64,000 nucleotides of DNA. Source: Craterostigma plantagineum. Lineage: Eukaryota > Streptophyta > Magnoliopsida > Lamiales > Linderniaceae. The notes under the pieces are model-generated. The model was not told where the DNA came from. It ran no database searches and was given only the letters and a program-made list of their open reading frames with translations. The stretch's first letter is position 1, and each line of letters starts with the position of its first letter. Of the stretch, positions 20,683-30,985 are shown in pieces. The DNA lies in the NCBI GenBank assembly GCA_027422505.1, contig JAPQWV010000653.1, positions 243,467 to 307,466 of the forward strand, read 5' to 3'. Made by a program: the position numbers and the translations under genes.

Positions 20683-22144
20683 ATAGGCTCGGTTCTAAGA
20701 AACGACATAAACGAATCCGAAACGAAGGTTGTGCAAGTCACTAAGTCGCTCGAGCGTCATAGCGTGAGTTGTACTTAGTTCGAGTTTATAAATTGAGTGC
20801 TCTCTTGGTCGGAGTTCGCCTAGTTGCGAGCGGTCCGACGTAGCGTAGCAACGTGGAGTGAAAACCCTAGTGGAGTCTCCTCACGGTTCGTAACTTGACA
20901 CTGGGCTCGTAAGTCTAAGACTAGCCCAAATTTTGTTTCGGTTTCTTTGAGCGTTTTGTTGTCGTGAACGTGTTTATGTTATATGCATGTACGTATGACA
21001 CGTATTAAGACGTCGGCGTGGACTTAGGCTTTATTTCCGGGTGATATGTTAAGGGTCACAAGGTTCCCCCCCGGTTTGTAATTTATTCGATGTTATACGG
21101 GTTGTCTGGGAAAACTGATCCCCCCGTTTTGTACTTTAGTTAATATTTAGAAAAATTAATTTTTGTACGATGGCCATACGAGTACGACACGGGTCCACGA
21201 GAAGGCCGTTCGAAGACTTGGAGGTCGTTCGAGAACATAGTGCGAAGCTGAAGAGAAGAGATGTAATTTTATAAAAGTAAAAGTAGTAGAGTAGAAATAG
21301 TCCACGCAGACGGTCTTATAGGCAAACTAGGTTTACTGCGAATACTTGCATGTTTGTTTGACGTTACGTGCATGTTTAAGTGCTTATATGTGTGAGACAT
21401 ATTCTCCCGTTTTGACTAAATACTAAGTGGGTAAAGGGACGGAGTTCCTGTCTTCTATCAAGCTCAAAACCATTGCGGCTTGAGTGTCGTGTGCGGTTTG
21501 TTCCGAGTTATCGGCGCCAATCATCTCACTCTTGTTGTAGTTGGTCCGGGTGTGTTAAGACAATAAAGTCAAGCTCATTATTGAGACGACTTCGGTATAT
21601 GTGCGGTTTGTCCGATTTATCGGCGCCAAACATTTCACTCTCGGCGTGGATATTTTGGGTGACTGTCTAAACGCCGCTCTCCGAAACATATTCACGCCTT
21701 ATAAAGAGTTATCCTACGGGCGGGAATTTCTAAATGTTAGGATTGAGCCAGACGTTGATAGGTCACACTTAGACGGTTATTTCCCAATTATTCCTGTTAG
21801 GGTGAGGGTTCCTGACCGGAGACAAAGTTGTTGAAACACTCATGAGATGGACTCGTGTAAGACATGGGTTCATCTATGGGTTCGTGTGGGACAAGACGCC
21901 GTCCGAGTTATGAGCCAACAAGCTGTTACGTTGAGGCTCATTTTTGCGGAGCGGGGAAATCAACTCCATTATGAAACTATCAACGAGGTTTCCGAAATCT
22001 CTATCGGGAGAAAGGGATTTTGAGAACAATAGTGGGAGCCAAGCCAAATTGTTAAAGTCCTTATTTGTGTTTGTAGAATAATACGTTGACCCCTTCAATG
22101 CTTTATTTTTCTGCAGATTGTTTTCTTTCTTGTTTGTATATAAA
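20683..22144 (+). other. Copia-T untranslated leader with a 43-bp direct repeat
   Basis: About 1.46 kb separates the primer site from gag, with no supported ORF. A phrase GTGCGGTTTGT...TATCGGCGCCAA occurs at 21491-21533 and again at 21601-21643, differing at a few positions. It may be a packaging or dimerisation element; this is inference from position only. Confidence 0.6.
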
Positions 22145-22847
22145 ATGACGTCACCATTCAATTTACTAATCACGCAAAATCATTTGGAGGGTCCAAACCT
22201 TGCGGACTGGCTTCGTAACTTGAGGATAGTCCTCACTCTGGAACGCCTAGAGTATGTCCTTGAGGGACCCATACCACTTGAACCCCAAGAGAGTGCGAGT
22301 GAAGCTGACAGGGAATATTATGCCAAATGGATGGCTGATAGTGCCCGTGTCAAGTCTTATATGTTAGCTGGGATGAATAATGATCTGCAGCGCCAGCATG
22401 AGGGTATGCAAATGCGCGAGATATTGATCCATCTGAAGGAGTTGTACGGCGAGCTGTCGAGATCGTCTCGATATCGTGCTGCCGACAATCTCTTTCATAC
22501 CAAGATGACAGAGGGCGCAAATGTCGCAGCACATGTGCATAAGCTCATTGGGTACATCGAGGAACTAAGCTCTCTCGGTTGTCCCATTCACAACGAGCTT
22601 CAGATTGACCTGATCCTTCAGCCACTCCCAGCTTCATTTGCTCAGTTTAATATAAACTATAATTTGAGCGATAGGCGATTTTCGCTCCTGAACTCATGAA
22701 CACGTTGGTTCAGACTCAGCGTGAGCTAAAGAAAGGAAAGGGAAAAGAGGTTGCGCTTGTTGCGACTATAAGGTCTAAAAGATCTAAGTCGAACAAGCCC
22801 AAGCCCAATAAGCCAAAAGGAGGGATTAAGAAAAAAGCAAGGCAAAA
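22145..22847 (+). pseudogene. Copia-T gag (UBN2-like capsid)
   Basis: I start at the ATG at 22145 (MTSPFNLLITQNHLEGPNLA), which matches the usual Copia gag opening; the upstream ATG at 22118 adds nine unlikely residues. Capsid features include DWLRNLRIVL, MADSARVKSYMLAGM and ELYGELSRSSRYRA. A frame shift around 22680 moves translation to the frame reading APELMNTLVQTQ and a Lys-rich tail up to a stop at 22850; the zinc knuckle follows in yet another frame at 22880. Confidence 0.85.
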
Positions 22848-24110
22848 ATGAATGTGCCTAAAGTTCCAAAGGCGACTGATAGGTGCCTTCACTGCCAGGA
22901 GCTGGGCCATTGGAAAAGGGACTGCCCCAAGCTTCGAGCTTCTGGGGCATCAGGTAAAGTTTTAGAAACTTATTGTTTATTTACAGTATTTTCCACTTCG
23001 TGGATTCTTGACTCAGGAGCTAGTGCACACATTTGTGTTTTGAACCAGGGTCTGGAACGAAGTAGGAAGCTGGCAGAACGAGAAGTCTTGATCAACGTTG
23101 GTAGCGGACATAGTGTACCTGCTAGTCATGTTGGATCGAAGACTCTTGTATTAAGTTCTACACATGTATTATATTTATTCGATGTACTTGTATTGTCCAA
23201 GGGGCTGAAAAATATTATTTCTATTCCGGCTTTGAGTAAGAATGGTTATGAATTTCGGTTCAATAATAATATTTATGATATTTATTTTGGAAGTAAATAC
23301 GTCGAAAATGCAACGTTAATAAATGGTTTATATTACGTTAATGTCCAGGAACATGCGAATGTAGTTATCGACAAACGTAACTTAGAGTTAAATAAAAAGT
23401 ATTTGTGGCATCTTAGGCTTGGTCATGCCGGAGTTCGAAAGATTCAAGAGTTGGAGAAACATGGCATTATTAAGCCTACGGAATCAGATTCCTATCCAAC
23501 GTGCGAGTCTTGTATCCTCGGTAAAATGACTAAGTCTCCTTTTACAGGGACTTTTCAAAGAGCCACTAATCTTTTGGATTTGATCCATACAGACGCTTGT
23601 GGACCGTTTAGTGTAGCGGCCCGAGGTAATTTCCATTATTTCGTGACTTTCACAGATGATCACTCTCGCTACGGCTTGGTGTATCTGTTGAAGCACAAGT
23701 CTGAAACGCTTGAAAAGTTCAAGGAATTCAAGACTTTAGTGGAAAATTAAACTGGGAGACAAATTAAAGTGGTACGATCAGATCGAGGCAGCGAGTATGT
23801 GAGTCTCGAGTTCGATGATTTCTTGAAAGAAAATGGAATTATTTCGCAGTTTACACCTGGGACACCACAACTGAATGGTGTTGCCGAACGCAGAAATCGA
23901 ACATTATTAGATAAAGTTCGATCTATGCTAAGCTATACAGATCTTCCCATATCATTATGGGGATATGCTTTGCAAGCTGCTGTTTATGTTTTGAATAGAA
24001 CCCCTTTCGAAGTCTGTAGATAGGGTACCTTATGAAATTTGAAATGGCAAGAAGCCCAGTTTGAAATTTAGAGATGAATCAGAATATTTTTCTTATTTCC
24101 TCGTGAATAG
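22848..24110 (+). pseudogene. Copia-T zinc knuckle, protease and integrase
   Basis: The order is a CCHC knuckle (CLHCQELGHWKRDC), protease (SWILDSGASAHIC), the HHCC domain (LWHLRLGHAG, CESCILGKM), and the integrase core with HTDACGPF, VRSDRGSEY and NGVAERRNRTLL as the D, D and E blocks. A single in-frame TAA at 23748-23750 interrupts the core, and a frame shift at about 24010 ends it. From about 24110 the sequence leaves integrase and joins LTR DNA. Confidence 0.88.
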
Positions 24111-24138
24111 TAGGGCCAATAAATTTGCGTTTCTAGTA

Positions 24139-24579
24139 AATTTTATGATTAGGCTTTGAGCTAATTTCGTCCATATGATAATTCCATACATTCTCACACT
24201 AAAAACTTGAGTTTAGAGAGTGGTGAGAGCTCCTTAGGTTGTCTTAGAGAAAACCCTAAGTGTGTTTGAGTTTCTAGTAAATCAAACACGCTAAAACACA
24301 TCTTTATAAAACATTCTTTACTTCCTCTAGCCATCCTTGGGGAGGTGAATTTTGTGGTACGTCACGGGATCGGCGTGACTCTCTTCGGCACAATTCGTGA
24401 GCTACGGGAGCTAAGGATCTTCGCAACGAGGGTAAGATCTCTATTCCTTTATCTGTGTCATACATGCATTTTCTTTATTTAACCGAGTATCCTAGGGAAA
24501 CCGTAAGGGGAACTCGGGAAAAAATTTAAATTCCACTGCGTCTGGGGCGAGGCCTCGAGTCACCCGTGGTTTCCCAACA
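24139..24579 (+). repeat. Copia-T 3' LTR, last 441 bp only
   Basis: It matches 20230-20668 of the 5' LTR with a few substitutions, from TTTTATGATTAGGC to GGTTTCCCAACA. The deletion joint lies at about 24110-24139. Confidence 0.88.
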
Positions 24580-26517
24580 ATTTGAGCATCGACCTAATTG
24601 TGATCCCAATGAATGATTACGATGTTATCTTTGGGATGAATTGGCTTTCAAAATACGGCGCCATTATAGAGTGTAACAAGAAGGTCTTAAAATTTCAACT
24701 GCCCGAAGAAGAGGTGTTCACTTTTTCGGGAAAAACTACTTCGAATCGTATTCCACGAATCTCTGCGCTGAAGGCTCAACGACTATTGAGATCCGATTGT
24801 GAGTCTTATCTTGTATAAGCGGTGAAGGCGGAAGAGTTACCTCAACCAGAACTGGAAAACGTACCGATAGTCAGTGAGCATTTCCCGATGATCTCCCGGG
24901 GTTACCCCCTGATCAAGAAATACAGTTCACGATAGATTTGGTGCCGGGGTCCGCCCCAATCTCGAAAGCTCCTTATCACTTAGCGCCGAACGAACTGAAA
25001 GAATTGAAAGAACAGCTAGAGGACTTGTTGTAGAAAGGGTTTATTCAACCCAGCTTTTCACCGAGGAGAGCACCAGTCTTATTTGTACGGAAGAAGGATG
25101 GGTCGATGCGACTGTGCATCAACTATCGAGAGCTGAACAAGATCACGATAAAAAATAAATACCCGTTACCAAGGATCGATGATCTGTTCGACCAGCTACA
25201 AGGTGCTACGGTATTCTCGAAAATCGATTTCCATTCGGGATACCATCAGCTAAAGATCAGGGAGACCGATGTTCCTAAAACAGTGTTCAGTACGAGGTAC
25301 GGCCATTACGAGTTTTTGATCATGCCCTTCGGACTGACAAATACCCCTAATGCATTCATGGACCTTATGAACCGAGTCTTTGAAGACTATCTCGACCGTT
25401 TTGTAATCGTCTTTATTGACGAAATCCTGATCTATTCTAAGATGAAGGAAGGACACGAGAATCATTTACGAATGTCTTCGGGTCTTGCGAGAGAAACAGC
25501 TCTACGCCAAATTTAAGATATGTGAATTTTGGCTCGAGCAAGTAGCTTTCTTGGGACACTTGATTTCTGGGAATGGAATCTTTGTGGACCCGAATAAGAT
25601 TGAGGCCGTAAATAATTGGCCAAGACCGACTACTCCAACTGAGGTCCGAAGTTTTCAGGACTTGCGGGATACTACCATAAGTTCATAGCTGACTTCTCTA
25701 GCATCGCCTCAACGCTGATGAACTTGACCAGGAAGAATGTACCTTTCAAGTGGTCTGAAGCGTGCGAACAGAGCTTTCAGGAACTAAAGAAGAGACTCAC
25801 TTCTGCTCCCATTCTAACAATACCATCGGGAACGGAGGATTCTTAGTCTATAGTGACGCTTCGAAAAACGGCCTAGGATGCGTGCTAATGCAAAATGGAA
25901 AGGTGATCGCATATGCCTTAAGACAATTGAAAGAATACGAGAAGAACTATCCGACCCACGATCCAGAGCTTGCAGCAGTCGTGTTTGCCTTAGAAATATG
26001 GCGACACTGCCTCTACGGAGAAAGGTGTGAAATTTTCACTGACCGTAAAAGTCTAAAGTATTTCTTCACCCAGAAGGAGTTAAACATGCGGCAACGACGA
26101 TGGCTGGAACTCGTAAAACACTACGACTGCGTTATAATTATCATCCGGGCAAAGCGAACGTAGTCGCAGACGCGCTGAGTCGAAAGGCGATGAGCACAGA
26201 GTTGCAAAGACTTGGAGTGGAAATAGTCGATATAGGTGAAGTCGAGACAAAACTAGCAATGCTGACTCTACAGCCTACATTGCTAGAACGAATAAGGAAA
26301 GCACAAGAAGAAGACGGATTTTATCTGAAGGAGAAAGACGCACTACTTGATGACTTCGAAATCCGAGAAGACGGAATCTTACTGTACAAGAATCGACACC
26401 CAATGATGAAGAGTTACAACGAACAATAATGACAGAAGCACACGCAACAACGTACTCAGTGCACCCGGGCTCGACCAAGATGTACCATGACTTGCGAATC
26501 ACGTATTGGTGGCCGAG
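24580..26517 (+). pseudogene. Tekay protease end, reverse transcriptase, RNase H, start of integrase
   Basis: The protease end (MNDYDVIFGMNWLSKYGA) leads to RT ([61 protein letters not shown]). The catalytic motif reads FIDE (25412-25423) instead of FIDD, which should kill polymerase activity. RNase H follows ([42 protein letters not shown]). Stops at 24816 and about 25032 and frame shifts near 25490, 25680 and 26140 split it. The integrase zinc finger begins (HPGSTKMYHDL, YWWP) and is cut by Sire-B. Confidence 0.9.
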
Positions 26518-28223
26518 TGAAGATATAAATGTGCCTAAGAGGGGGGGTGAATTAGGCTTTTAAAACTTTATGCTTCTTTTCACAAATATTAAGTGTGGTG
26601 ACTTAGATATGCCTACTGATGTTTGTAACTAGTATGTCTGATATATCCTAGTAACGTCGGATGTGCGTCGGGTCTGTCTCACAGCGATAAAGAAATAACT
26701 GAAAAGTAAATGCGAGACAGGATTTTTATAGAGGTTATATCCCCAACTGGGGTTTACTCCTCTCCTTGGGATTTGCTTCCCAAGAGTTTAACCAATCACT
26801 ATAATGCACCGTAGCTGGATACAAAACTGATTGGTTAGCCCAATACACAACCGAAACAAGTCGAACACTAGACACTACTAGGTTACCACACGTCGGGTTT
26901 CGTTCCTCGGAATCTCCTTAATCCCGACAGACATAGCTCGCTACCGAAGGGCCCCCGGACTTGCCCTTCCCTTCACGTGTGCGTAAACTTCGACCTTGCC
27001 TCCTTGGTATTGCTCACGTCCGAAGACAACACGTCCGAAGACAGAATATATGGCAGGGGATGATGGAATATCGGATAAATCACTCGCTCAGTGATGGATA
27101 CGCATGTTAGCTCAGTAAGGCAGAAAGCTATCGCAAGTGAATGGCTCAGGAATCTCTTAGTATCTCTCTGCTCAAAAATCTCTCGTAGGCTTAAATTCGC
27201 AAATTCTGTGTTTTTTCGAAAATCTCAAGTGCTGCTTATATATAGTCCTTTTCAAATAGCACTTCTCATGGAAAGTCATATCAAACAATAATCACCAAAT
27301 CAAGCATAGTTTCCATGTAGCTTTCGAGTCAATCCTACCATATAAAACATGCTTCTAATAAATCGTCACAACGGTCATATAGCACATTAAAGCATGATTA
27401 TATTCCATATAAAGCTCAATTTCGTACTCAAGCAATTTCAACCATTTCACATATATTTTCCATATCGAGATTTTCCATAAGTGATTCCCTGTTATCAGTT
27501 CCTAGTAACGAGTAACTTTAGATTTATTTTCCAAGTATGGCACATAAGATAGCAAGGCATAAGCACGTTTCCATGTACAGCTCATAGCATTTAATCAATA
27601 TATTTACCATGTTTAGCACAAGAATCAGATCAGAGCTTACATAAATCGATTTATCACATCATGGCACAACTTTCCTTATTTCAGAGATCACATCCGTTTA
27701 TAGCACATATCATATAATAGCATCTTATCCATAAGGTCAATCAAATCAAATCTTTCCTAAATATAATAATCCAATCAGCACAAGGAAAGATATCAATTTA
27801 ATATTTCGCATTTAATTCAGTGCAAGGCAAGCATGGATCGTGCATATGATTTTCGTCCAGGAATAAACTGGTATCAACGGATATATCACTTTCCATATAT
27901 AAACAGCATATTTTCCATATATAGCTCAGTAGGATATCTCATGCATTATTTCCATATATAGCACAGAAGGATATATCCTATCTCATGGACTGTCTATAAC
28001 ACGCGATCACATAGTTCCATCAAATCATCACAAAATCACACGCAATTCAAATATTCAACAATTTAACAATTTTCATCTCATTTTCAATGCATGGTTGAAC
28101 ATTATCATGAATTTAGACATTTTATTTTTCCCAAATCAAATTGCTTATTTTATAGACCTAATGTCATTACAATTACATCGTTCATCAAAACTCTCTAACA
28201 TGTATGGACCAAAAAGGTCAACA
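26518..28223 (-). repeat. Sire-B 3' LTR
   Basis: It is 1706 bp with TG...CA ends. It contains many TTTCCATATATAGC-like phrases. Against the 5' LTR it has scattered substitutions and one extra 15-bp unit of CACGTCCGAAGACAA near 27010-27045. Confidence 0.93.
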
Positions 28224-28237
28224 TTCTTCCCCTTTTT
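28224..28237 (-). other. Sire-B polypurine tract
   Basis: The minus strand reads AAAAAGGGGAAGAA immediately before the 3' LTR start TGTTGACC. Confidence 0.85.
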
Positions 28238-28914
28238 GATGATGACATGTAATTGATGCAGCACGGAAGCAAGTAAGCATATTCGATTATCCAAGTCCTA
28301 GCGCATATGTCTAAGTGTTCCATAATCACAAAGCAGAGCATACGATATTTCCTAATCACATGTGATACCCATTTGCTCCCCCTGCCTATGTGCAGTTATC
28401 TCTAAGACATGCTAAGATATATCTTTGAACTAATTTTGCTCCCCCTGTCTAAGTGCGGATATTTCCTATTAATTTCTATGTTATATCTTAAGTACAAGAA
28501 TTTCGAAATTACCCGTGAGTGTGCTCCCCTGCCTAAGTGCGCATTTTCCAAGCATGGTTCAAGTAATCATGTAACCATCGCAGCAGGCACTTAGCACTTA
28601 TCAAGAAGTTTCACGCAAGTCAAATCGCACAGTTAAGCATCAGAGTATGAGATCAGCATATGATATATCCGAAGATCAGAGCAAAGAAAATGTTAAGCAT
28701 AGGAGATATATCATGATAGCAGCAAAATATTATATTAGGGTTCAACGAGCCTCCCTATACATCACTTACCACTAAAACACTTAGACGCTAAATGCCTAAA
28801 CTTACCTTACTACTCCCCCTTCATTATCAAAAAGGCGGGAGGGAAACCTAAAAACTGAACGATACTGGAATATCCTAGTGGCAACTAAGAGCAGAATGGA
28901 ACTAGAGAGGCAGC
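28238..28914 (-). other. Sire-B post-ORF3 region with repeated polypurine boxes
   Basis: No gene is supported here. The plus strand carries TGCTCCCCCTGCCTA-type boxes at about 28374, 28438, 28524 (one C shorter) and 28812, each the complement of AGGGGGAG. The first three are followed by the same phrase, CTAAGTGCG or a close variant. Confidence 0.65.
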
Positions 28915-30455
28915 CTACTGGCTTGAAGAGGAGTCGGAAACAGCGGGTTTTGGAAGGGATTGCTTGACGAGCTTGGTGAGCTTGGAGAGTTTCAGCGACA
29001 TTTCGGTATACTGTTCTTTGATCTTGCGGAATCGCTTCTGATTGTCAGCTTTGATATCGGAGATATCACGGCGCAACACGGCGATTCCTGTCTTCCCGAC
29101 GCTGAGCTCATCTTCGTAATTCTCATCATCGTCGCTTTTCACTTTTGCCTTTCCCTTCGCAGCAGCTCGCTTTTGGGCGCTATCCACTGATCTGACTTCC
29201 TTGGCCTTGAACCAACCTTGGCTTTTTGTATAGTGAATCCCCATGCGCTTCAAGGTCACTTGGTCCACTATGTGGACGGATTTGTCTTCCCAACCAGGTG
29301 GCAACACAATACCTTCGCACTCAAATAAGTGAGTGAGTAGCATGCCATAAGGCAGCGCTTTGTCTCTGCTTTCGTAGGCCTGGATCATGTGCTTCATGAT
29401 GACATATCCTAGGTTGAACTTGAGGTTTTGGGATACCATGTAGACCGCAAAGGTGCTCATGAAGTTCATCGTCGTCGAGTGGCCGCCGCTACCAATTTTT
29501 GCACTCCAGAGAGTCATGTTGAGAAGCTTGTGCAGGAAGAAGTAGTCGATAGGGAGTTGGTTCAGTGCCTCACCGTCAGAGAATCGAGGTTTCGTGCGGG
29601 TATTCCAGAGAGTATGAAAGACATTACCGAGATCAAACTCATCGGCGTGGCACCAGTCATTCATATCATAGTGCCGAAGTCCCTCATCAGCAACTCCCAG
29701 CATAGCATTCATCTTTTGAGTGGTCCACTCGATCTTATGGCCGAGAACATAGGAACGGATGTTAACATGCCCTTCGAACTCGTCGTAGTCGAAATTAGCA
29801 TAGAACAGTTTGACTACTTCAGGGAAGTGGGGTGTGTTGAGGCTCAGGAAATGCTCCCATCCAAAATCTTTAAGCCAGGTGATGACGTTCCCAGGGGGCA
29901 GTTTGTCGAAGGCAACTCCGTGACCACGAGCGATATCTCTTTTGAGGAAGCTTTTGTAGGTGGTGCGGTTACTTTCTTCCAGAAAAAGTAGTTCAACTGG
30001 GATCTCACTAGGTTTGGTCAGATCGATAGGCGGGATGGCAAAGGATTTGAACTTGATGGCTGAGGTGGCGAGGTCTTATCAAGTGGTGAGGGCTGTTTTT
30101 CAGGAGACTTTGGTGGAGGTGAAGGTGATTTCTGGGTTTCGATTGGAGTTGGGGATCGCGAGGGCGATTCCTGGGTATCCTAAGGAACTTTTTCAGGAAT
30201 TTCGGAGCTTGAGGCAGGTTTTTCGGGTTCGGGTGTCTTGGATTTCTTGGTCTTCTTCTTCTTCTTGGTGGTCTTGGAAGGACTTGAGATCTTTTCGGAA
30301 GATTTGGCTTTGGAACGAGTTTTACGAGCAGAAGGCGAGGCTGATTTTGGTGATTTGGAAGGAGATTTGAGCGGGGTTTCATCAGTGTCGGACATGGGTT
30401 CCTTACGTTTACGGCTTGATGATTCAGGGTTGACAGTTTTGGAAGTTTTGGCCAT
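28915..30455 (-). pseudogene. Sire-B ORF3, post-pol ORF with helical domain
   Basis: The frame starts at 30455 (MAKTSKTVNPESSSRKRKE) with a Ser/Lys/Pro-rich tail-like N-terminus. It hits TAG at 30178-30180, reads on in a Pro-rich stretch, shifts frame near 30040, then runs through a helical domain: EIPVELLFLEESNRTTYKSF, HFPEVVKLFYANFDYDEFEG, GHKIEWTTQKMNAMLG, FHTLWNT, LPIDYFFLHKLLNMTLW, FNLGYVIMKHM and LLTHLFECEGIVLPP. A C-terminal coiled coil ends SSSSQ. The domain resembles the family I recall as 'putative plant transposon protein' (Pfam Transposase_32). The role is unknown. Its layout parallels ORF3 of Sire-A and Sire-C, but the sequence is too diverged for me to align confidently. Confidence 0.75.
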
Positions 30456-30985
30456 TGATGATTGTTTGAATGTCGAGGAGATGTTTGAAGAGGATGATTG
30501 AATGATGAAGGTTGAGGAACGGTTCTGATCTTTTAAAGAAGTGGAGTCGGTTTATTCTTGGAAGGGATAGGATGAATTTGAAATTTGAATTTTGAAATTT
30601 CGAAGTTGGAAAGTGGAAAACTGTCAGAGATATCGGGTTGATTTGACAGGATCTCATAATTATGGAAGGGATTTGACTGGGCTGAAAGGAATATAGTTTA
30701 AATAAATGGGTTCCCTAAAATAACTGAACGGCTGAGATGATATTTACGAGTTCCTTCCTAAAATAACCTGATCACATTCAAGAACAGATCCAGGAGATCG
30801 GATATTCCTAAAATAAACTGGATGGCTGAAGGAATGTCTATCTACGAATTTCTTCCTAAAATACGAGAATCATACTTAGGGAAAGATCTATAAGATCCAC
30901 GGAAATATTCTAGGGGCTGAATATCTTAAGATATGATAACTATGAATCTCTATCTAAAATAGAATAACCTAGGTGAATAATAGAA
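30456..30985 (-). other. Sire-B pol-ORF3 spacer with repeated TTCCTAAAATAA phrases
   Basis: No ORF is supported. CCTAAAATAA or close variants recur at about 30713, 30768, 30809, 30855 and 30953, roughly every 45-95 bases. They are accompanied by GGCTGA and by TACGA(G/A)TT(T/C)CTTCC, giving a degenerate tandem arrangement. Confidence 0.55.

Larger units (their letters stand above)
18519..24579 (+). mobile_element. Copia-T: deleted Copia element inside Tekay protease
   Basis: A 5' LTR of 2150 bp, Met-tRNA primer site, gag, protease and integrase are followed by an abrupt jump into the last 441 bp of the 3' LTR. The TSD atttg is perfect (18514-18518, 24580-24584). RT, RNase H and about 1.7 kb of the 3' LTR are deleted. 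It belongs to the same family as the solo LTR at 2430-14494. I do not assign a Copia lineage firmly. Confidence 0.92.

Noticed and set aside
27880..27975. Short repeats TTTCCATATATAGC resembling a repeat-spacer array
   Set aside because: Spacing and units are irregular and the stretch lies in a Copia LTR; it is not a CRISPR array.
29428..29991. 187-codon plus-strand ORF
   Set aside because: It is the antisense shadow of the Sire-B ORF3 helical domain, which has recognisable codon structure on the minus strand.
30238..30501. Plus-strand ORF rich in Glu/Leu
   Set aside because: It is the shadow of the Lys/Ser/Pro-rich start of Sire-B ORF3.
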